The translations under genes were made by a program, and so were the position numbers. Below, piece after piece: positions 58,381 to 64,000 of a stretch of DNA of 64,000 nt. The DNA is from Blakeslea trispora (taxonomy: Eukaryota > Mucoromycota > Mucoromycetes > Mucorales > Choanephoraceae): assembly GCA_025331445.1 (NCBI GenBank), contig JAIWNE010000045.1, positions 1 through 64,000 of the forward strand, given 5' to 3'. Within the stretch, counting starts at the first letter, position 1. Each line of letters starts with the position of its first letter. Under the pieces are notes generated by a model. The model did no database searches, was not told where the DNA came from, and saw only the letters and a list, made by a program, of their open reading frames with translations.

Positions 58381-59958
58381 ATGCCACATTTAAAGCATTC
58401 TCATAAAGAAGACGCAACAATCACACTATCACTCGACCCTTCTTTCACAGGTGTCATTCGAGGTATTGCTCACGATGAATCAGAAGGCTGCACAGTCAAG
58501 GGCAACTGTATAGTTCAAGTCAACAAACCAATCAAGATCAGACGCTTTGTTGTCTGGCTTGAAGGTCGCTGTAAGGTCACCTTGAAGGGTGGTTCCTATG
58601 GATACACTGTGGCCAACACAGAAGCCAACGAGAGTCGCACCATTTATTCAAAAGATCATCATTTTATGGGAGATGATGGTCTGACACATGTCTTGACACC
58701 TGGACAATATGTCTATCCATTCAGTTTTGATTTACCACCTAGCTTACCTGCCAGTTTTCGTGGTAAGAGAGGCTATGTCAGATACCGACTTCAAGCTGCC
58801 ATCTATCGCCCCATGTTTGCTAGTGATATTCATGTCTCTCGTGATATCTCTATCAAGCGTTGTCTCCTGAATGATGAAACACCCATGGCCGAGTTGCGTG
58901 AAACATATGAAGGCAGACAACATACCAACAAGATTCATTATACAGCCACTGCACCCAGCATTACTTACCGTGAAGGTGGTCTTATCCGTCTCAACATCAC
59001 CATGCAACTCCTCAAGCCTGAGTCACAATCTGTCAGGACAGTGACCTGTGCTCTTCGTGAACGTGTACAGTACAGAACAACCGATGGACAGGCCAATACG
59101 ATCAGCAGCAAGACAGATAACCTCTTTCCCTTGGGCTACAGTACCTTTTACCCTAACCAGTCTCCCGATTATGACCCCAACGAAAAGGCCGATTACAACG
59201 CTTTGTTTCGTCTGTGTCCACGTGTCAATGCAGATCTCAACAGTCGATTGATGAAGGTCACACACGCTTTAGTGGTCAATATCATGATGGAAGACAAGTC
59301 TGAGGAGGAGGAGGATGAATCGGCCTTTGAGACAGATGCCACTGATACCGAATGGGCCTCTGAAGATGACCATCAACAGACAGTTCACAGCATTCAGTCC
59401 ATCTCATCAGACACAAAACACCACGATAGTCCCAATACCACTCCACCTGCCTCAGCTCCTAGTTCACCCATCTTATCTCGTTCATCTTCTGCCTCTTCCT
59501 TAGTTTCCATGTTTTCCTTATCTCGTTCCCATCCTAATTCACCCAACCATCAACATGGCGATGACTATCTTGCTGCCGGCATGACTTCTATCCCAGCCGT
59601 CAAGAGTTCTCGACGTAGACATCGCCACAAGGACCCCAATGAGCCTCGATTGGTCCTCTGTACTCTGGAAGTGCCTTTGGTCGTCACTTCACGCGAACAC
59701 ACTTGGAACGATAAACCTTCTCATCATAATGTCTCTCCTCCCTCTTATGATACTGTTGAAGAGCCTCCTACTTACCATATGGCTGTCGAAAACCTGCCTC
59801 GTGCTCCTATCTATAGTGATCCTTCGCCTTGTCCTTCCGAACCCTCTACACCACCTAATGAAGAAGTCAATCGACCCTCACTTTCACATCATCATCGCCA
59901 TTCTTTCACTGATTTGGCTGCCAAAGTCTTTTCAAAGACTGGTATGACTCATTCTTAA
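58381..59958 (+). CDS. Alpha-arrestin (ART family) trafficking adaptor, intronless
   Basis: Single exon of 525 aa. The arrestin N domain (about residues 13-180) includes CTVKGNCIVQVNKPIKIRRF, HVLTPGQYVYPFSFDLPPSL and GYVRYRLQAAIYRP. The arrestin C domain (about 190-320, then 420-450) includes YREGGLIRLNITMQLL and LCTLEVPLVVTSREHTW. An acidic/Ser-rich insert (about 305-400) interrupts the C domain. Two PPxY motifs, PPSY (about 453) and PPTY (about 463), would recruit Rsp5/Nedd4. Such proteins drive ubiquitin-dependent endocytosis of permeases. It is the largest uninterrupted gene here and has no introns, unlike nearly all its neighbours. Confidence 0.93.
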   Translation: MPHLKHSHKEDATITLSLDPSFTGVIRGIAHDESEGCTVKGNCIVQVNKPIKIRRFVVWLEGRCKVTLKGGSYGYTVANTEANESRTIYSKDHHFMGDDGLTHVLTPGQYVYPFSFDLPPSLPASFRGKRGYVRYRLQAAIYRPMFASDIHVSRDISIKRCLLNDETPMAELRETYEGRQHTNKIHYTATAPSITYREGGLIRLNITMQLLKPESQSVRTVTCALRERVQYRTTDGQANTISSKTDNLFPLGYSTFYPNQSPDYDPNEKADYNALFRLCPRVNADLNSRLMKVTHALVVNIMMEDKSEEEEDESAFETDATDTEWASEDDHQQTVHSIQSISSDTKHHDSPNTTPPASAPSSPILSRSSSASSLVSMFSLSRSHPNSPNHQHGDDYLAAGMTSIPAVKSSRRRHRHKDPNEPRLVLCTLEVPLVVTSREHTWNDKPSHHNVSPPSYDTVEEPPTYHMAVENLPRAPIYSDPSPCPSEPSTPPNEEVNRPSLSHHHRHSFTDLAAKVFSKTGMTHS

Positions 59959-61019
59959 ATATCTTCTATTACTTGTAAATAGCTTCTCATACATTAACTA
60001 TCTAAATAACCATAACACATTGTTACTATATCTCATAATCTCATTTAGACTGCATTTCTTTATTTACTCACTTTTTTTTTGCATTTCAATCATAATAATA
60101 ATAAAATATTGTTATCTCTCATTCATCGCCATGCCAATTTCCTTTTTTGGTATAGACCATCTTATGCAGTGATATATGTGTTGTGGTTATTGAATAAGTC
60201 CCAATGATTTCATTCAATAAGAAATAAGATATGCTTGTATTCTACCCGAAAGATGAAGTCAAGTTTACCCTTGGAATTGATTTCAATAGATAAAGTTATC
60301 TAGTTGCAAAATCATCTATTTTTAGCATACACTATGGCTTATGTAAGCTACTCCTTTCTAATCTGTACAACCATCTCTGTAGGTCATATTAACGCCAAAC
60401 GATGGGCTTTATCAGTTCATCATTGCCGTCATTTAAAGAACGTGTTTATCAACTACAAGTCTATATGGATTAAGACTCCAGTTGTCTATCTGGATTTCTT
60501 TTTTGTTTGAGCCATGGTTGCTGTCTCATTGAGTTTATTACGTATGGTTTAGATCAAGACAGAGCCTAAGGTAAAGGTGATCTTATCACTGCAACCAGAA
60601 AATGTGTCATATCCCTCACATATTTGTTTTATGAGCAGAAATTTATTTTGGGAAATCCAAATGTAGAATTGATTTCCTATTGATTTTGATTTGAGTTTCA
60701 AAGATGGTCTTTATGATAGCAGAAAAAGCAGTAGTTATACTGTGTGTATCATTCACAGGGACAACAGTAGTAAACAAGTTTACCATAGACAATCCATGCT
60801 ATTCAGTCAATAGCTTACTTTTGTATCCTAATTTCACCTTATTAGCTTAGTCATTGTAAATAACACATTGTATTGATTTCTTTACACACCTTTGCTTTAA
60901 GAAAAAAAATGTTGATCGGAGACTTAAATAGTTTCTAGTCAACGTACCAGATTGGAGTAACAATTTCTTTTTTTTTTTTTTTTGCTTTTGTGCACTTTTT
61001 TCATATAAAAAAGCGCAAA
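59959..61019. other. 1.06-kb gene-free region
   Basis: AT-rich DNA between the arrestin and POP5, both on the plus strand. An open frame at 60304-60510 shows no family motif or neighbouring exons. Poly-T just before 60984 marks the POP5 leader. No repeats or RNA genes recognised. Confidence 0.4.
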
Positions 61020-61601
61020 ATGGTTCGATTTAAAAATCGTTGGGTTTTATTCCAAATCATTGAAGATCCTATTCTTGAACAGGGCAAAGTTGTCTTTCCC
61101 AAAACCCAGTTTCAAGTAAACGATGCCTTAATCTCAAAAACTATCTTTCAAGCCATTGAGCATAACTATGGACATTTTGGCCAAGGTCAAGGCAATGTGA
61201 CAGGTAAAATAAGAAACATAAAATATATAGCTCTACTAAATCATAGTCTCTCTAGTGAAATGGTATAACCCTATCACACGTATCGGCATCCTTCGTATTC
61301 CCAGAGACTATACAGACATGTATCTATCTACCATGTTTTTCATCAAGCAGATTGGAAATATGTCGTGTAGTTTTAGTATCTTGAGAGTATCAGGGACCAT
61401 CATTTTTATTCAACAAGCAGCGATCGAATGGGATCGACAGTTCTACCTGAAAGAACAAGCAGAAGCTGAAAAGAAAGGTGAGGCTTGTATACAAAGCATG
61501 GATTTAGCTGATGACTGAATTTATACATTTCTTTAGGTGAACACTATAATGCAGCTGAAAAAATAATAGCCTCAAAAGAAACTGTATCTGCATTATCATA
61601 A
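61020..61601 (+). CDS. POP5: Pop5, RNase P/MRP protein subunit
   Basis: Exons 61020-61203, 61256-61477, 61537-61601; 156 aa, the usual size. MVRFKNRWVLFQI is the near-invariant Pop5 start. SKTIFQAIEHNYGHFGQG, VKWYNPITRIGILRIPRDY and SFSILRVSGTI followed by QQAAIEWD follow the family order. Pop5 is part of the RNase P and RNase MRP cores that process pre-tRNA and pre-rRNA. The start lies only about 20 bp after a long T run. Confidence 0.95.
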
Positions 61602-61681
61602 AATCAAATAAAAAAAAAATGAAAAGAAGAAAAAAAAAATTTTTTTTTTTACCTCTCTTTTTTTTTTTTTTTTTTTTTTCA

Positions 61682-62252
61682 ATGGATCAATTTCCAGTAG
61701 GTTGGTTTTTTATTCAGAGCCAAAATGGTCAAGTGTTGACTGTGGCAAATAAGACAATGCAGGTGACGATTGACACAAGCCAATTATCAACAGACAATTA
61801 ACCTCCTTTCACTAAAGCCTTCTACAAGAGTAGAATTGCGCCCAAAGAAAACAAGAGAAAATCATCAGTTATGGTGCTATTATCAAGGACATTTAGTCAA
61901 CAAACACTCTGGATGTGGTAAGTAAATAAACCTATTTTAACATGATGATGGCTATAAACGTGTGTTTTTTTTTAAAAAAAAAGTATTGGGTACTGAAAAA
62001 CAAAAGCTGAAAGATCAACCCATCTATCAACTAAGACGTATATCTGACGACCCAAAGCAACATTGGCAATACATTCATCAACAACTTGTTTTAGCAGACA
62101 ACTTTGCTTTGGTAAGAGAATAATAACAAATGTTGTCAGTCACATAACTCTGTCTATTGTTATTTGTTATCTAGAACGATTTAAGCGTGCCTAAATTGGT
62201 TGAAAAGCAAAATGGCTGCATATATGAGCTATTATCAGCAGATTTAAAATGA
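61682..62252 (+). CDS. Small beta-trefoil (ricin-B-like lectin fold) protein
   Basis: Exons 61682-61762, 61818-61917, 61984-62111, 62175-62252; 128 aa. MDQFPVGWFFIQSQNGQVLT looks like the opening strand of a trefoil repeat. HQLWCYYQGHLVNKHSG is a QxW-type motif followed by the usual G-x-hydrophobic turn. A second related segment is KQHWQYIHQQLVLADNFAL, and the end is GCIYELLSADLK. There is no signal peptide, so it is probably cytosolic. It resembles the small ricin-type beta-trefoil proteins common in Mucoromycota; it carries only the lectin-like part. The fold is inferred from spacing; sugar binding is not demonstrated. Confidence 0.7.
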
Positions 62253-62413
62253 TATTTATCAAGCCCTATTTTATGCGTGTGTGATTTTTTCTTTTTTTAA
62301 ACTCTCCTCTTTTTTTTTTTTTTTCTTCTATTAAACTTTTTCCTTTTTTTTTCTTCTTCTTAATAAAAAAAAAAGATCAAGAAAAGAGAGCTTAAATAAG
62401 TGTGATAGACTAA

Positions 62414-63505
62414 ATGAAGCCATTATGTATTCTTTTTGTTTTTACTTTGATATCTTATTGTCAAGCAACCATCACTTTACTTGTAAGCCAGAACTGTATA
62501 GAACAAAGGCAAAGACTGACCATCTATTAGGCATCAAACGATACTCTGGTGGATCGTATAGCAGCATTTGGACCAAGGATTGATGGTGAGATTGGTATTG
62601 TTGGTCTTGTATCTCCACCTTCACTACTAGCATCAGACAGTATGTATGGCTGTAACAGAGTATATCATACACAAAAGAATTGGATAGCACTTGTTGAAAG
62701 AGGACAGTGTTCATTTATACAAAAAGTGAAAGCCATGCAAGAGAGTGGTGCGATAGCTGTTATCGTAGGTGATCGGTACTTTAATGGTTGGGTGACAATG
62801 TATGCCCCAGGTAAGAGAAATAGTCTGTCTCTTTAATATTCCATCTTCACACACAATAACAGGTGATACGTCGGATGTGCATATCCCAAGTGTGTTCGTA
62901 GCACAACATCAGTACAAGACACTCTTGGAACTCTATAATGGCAACCATTCATCTATCTCTGTCAGATTATCAGGTGATGATTTATTAACATGGTAAGTGT
63001 TAACATAAAAGATAAATCAGTATAGTACTAAAGGCACTTCCATAGGCCTCTCTTGGACATGCTATTGGTAGTTGTGTTATCACCTGCCGTCATGATGCTG
63101 TTTATCTATCTAACCTGGCAAATCAGACAACGTCAACGAAGAAAGAACGATATTGCACCTACTAATTTTGTAGCCAAATTGCCCACGTATGTATTCAGAC
63201 GCGAGAAAGTAGTGGATGCAGATCATGCCGAATGCGCTATTTGTCTTGAAGATTATACAGAAGGGGACCAGCTACGTACATTACCCTGTAAACATGAATT
63301 TCATGCTAAATGTGTAGATGCCTGGTTAACGTCGCACAAGAAATTCGTGAGTTACAAAAAAATGATTTGTTTGTTTTTGAACCTTGTAGGCTCATCTTTG
63401 TTTTAGTGCCCTATTTGCAAATTTGATATTTGTCAAAAAACCGACTCTTCCAAGTCAACCTCTACAATACCCCCAACTGAACACACTCCACTTTTAGGCG
63501 CCTAA
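62414..63505 (+). CDS. PA-TM-RING membrane E3 ubiquitin ligase
   Basis: Exons 62414-62482, 62531-62810, 62863-62992, 63046-63346, 63407-63505; 292 aa. MKPLCILFVFTLISYCQA is a signal peptide. A protease-associated domain follows (IALVERGQCSFIQKVKAMQE, GAIAVIVGD, DVHIPSVFVAQHQYKTLLEL). A transmembrane segment is next (DMLLVVVLSPAVMMLFIYLT). The RING-H2 finger is CAICLEDYTEGDQLRTLPCK, HEFHAKCVDAWL and then CPIC, with all eight ligands present; its last pair is on the final exon. The tail PPTEHTPLLGA is acidic/Pro-rich. This is the RNF13/RNF167 (GRAIL-like) family of endosomal/vacuolar ubiquitin ligases. Confidence 0.94.
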
Positions 63506-64000
63506 GGAAAAAAAAAAAAAGAAAAATGACTAGGATATATATATATATATTCTCTCTGATCTACATGATACCTCATGTCAATATACACATTTACTGATGC
63601 CTCATTGTGAATAGAAAAGCCTGAATATGAGTGTGTTCCCTACCTTTTGTTTAAAAAAAAAAAAGAGATACAGTCTGTGTTTCTGGTGTGCGATATAAAG
63701 TGTCAAATCAAACTACCTCATATCTTGGATTACTTCATATCTCTTTTAAAAAAAAAAGCAGACTATCTGAAAATGGGACTTTACAGTCATATGACCATAA
63801 AAGTATTTCTTTTTAGCCAAAAAAAAGAAGAAGGTAATGATGTTCAAGAACAGATTTGATGTAGAGACATACTCTTGAGCCAATCACTAGTAGCTTCTTT
63901 ATTTATTTTTTTGGGTCAAGTGATGTATGTGATTTCATAAAAAGAATAAGCCTTTTGAGAGATGGAAAGTAAGCCTTATTACAAGACTTAATTTTTTATG
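63506..64000. other. Right-hand end of window, no gene recognised
   Basis: About 495 bp of AT-rich sequence including a TA dinucleotide run at about 63535-63550. A short open frame at 63647-63859 lacks family resemblance. It is probably the 3' UTR and downstream DNA of the RING gene. Confidence 0.4.

Noticed and set aside
60304..60510. Possible gene or transposon relic in the 60-61 kb spacer
   Set aside because: No recognisable transposase or other motif in any frame and no repeats or terminal structures around it.
1..64000. tRNA, rRNA genes or CRISPR arrays
   Set aside because: By eye no cloverleaf with a convincing T-loop, no rRNA segments and no regularly spaced direct repeats were found; a covariance-model scan would be needed to exclude small RNAs.

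Overview
The window looks like nuclear DNA of a filamentous early-diverging fungus, most likely Mucoromycota (Rhizopus/Mucor-like). It is AT-rich with many poly-A/T tracts. Genes carry numerous short GT-AG introns of about 50-90 nt, and the proteins are clearly fungal/opisthokont. An Integrator subunit (INTS3), absent from yeasts and most Dikarya as far as I know, also points outside the Dikarya. I built the gene models by hand by splicing exons so that frames and family motifs agree; exon coordinates are in each entry. Exon lengths sum to a multiple of three in every complete model except PEX5, which is one base short.

Layout, left to right: SNW1/SKIP 5' end (-), PEX5 (+, with an apparent 1-nt frameshift), NOL10/Enp2 (+), a coiled-coil protein with an SH3BGR-like domain (-), a 1.93-kb gene-free element bounded by 120-bp inverted repeats (9081-11010), phenylalanyl-tRNA synthetase beta (+), a gene-poor patch with clusters of GCTGGAA repeats and an orphan C2H2 zinc-finger gene (-), a tetraspan membrane protein (+) ending 7 bp from UBA4/MOCS3 (-), a synaptobrevin (-), PCF11 (+), a polytopic membrane protein (-), PPP1R11/Ypi1 (+), INTS3 (+), a Sec7-PH ARF-GEF (-), NPL4 (-), SGF29 (+), MED12 (-), a C2H2 protein with an INO80-subunit-like motif (-), a secreted beta-helix protein (-), a small PPxY membrane protein (+), Ku70 (+), an intronless alpha-arrestin (+), POP5 (+), a beta-trefoil protein (+) and a PA-TM-RING ubiquitin ligase (+).

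Most genes are conserved housekeeping functions: splicing, peroxisome import, rRNA and tRNA processing, translation, tRNA thiolation, secretion, transcription and chromatin, ERAD, NHEJ, and ubiquitin ligase/adaptor functions. They are not organised as an operon or a pathway cluster. The accessory-looking DNA is concentrated at about 8.8-11.4 kb (inverted-repeat element) and 13.9-19.0 kb (repeat clusters, orphan zinc-finger gene, hairpins). I see no tRNA, rRNA, CRISPR array or autonomous transposase gene. The most notable gene-structure observations are a start codon split by an intron (synaptobrevin), an ATG-only first exon (NPL4), two GC-AG introns in Ku70 and a frame-neutral optional intron in INTS3. 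I did not find a convincing new multi-gene system.
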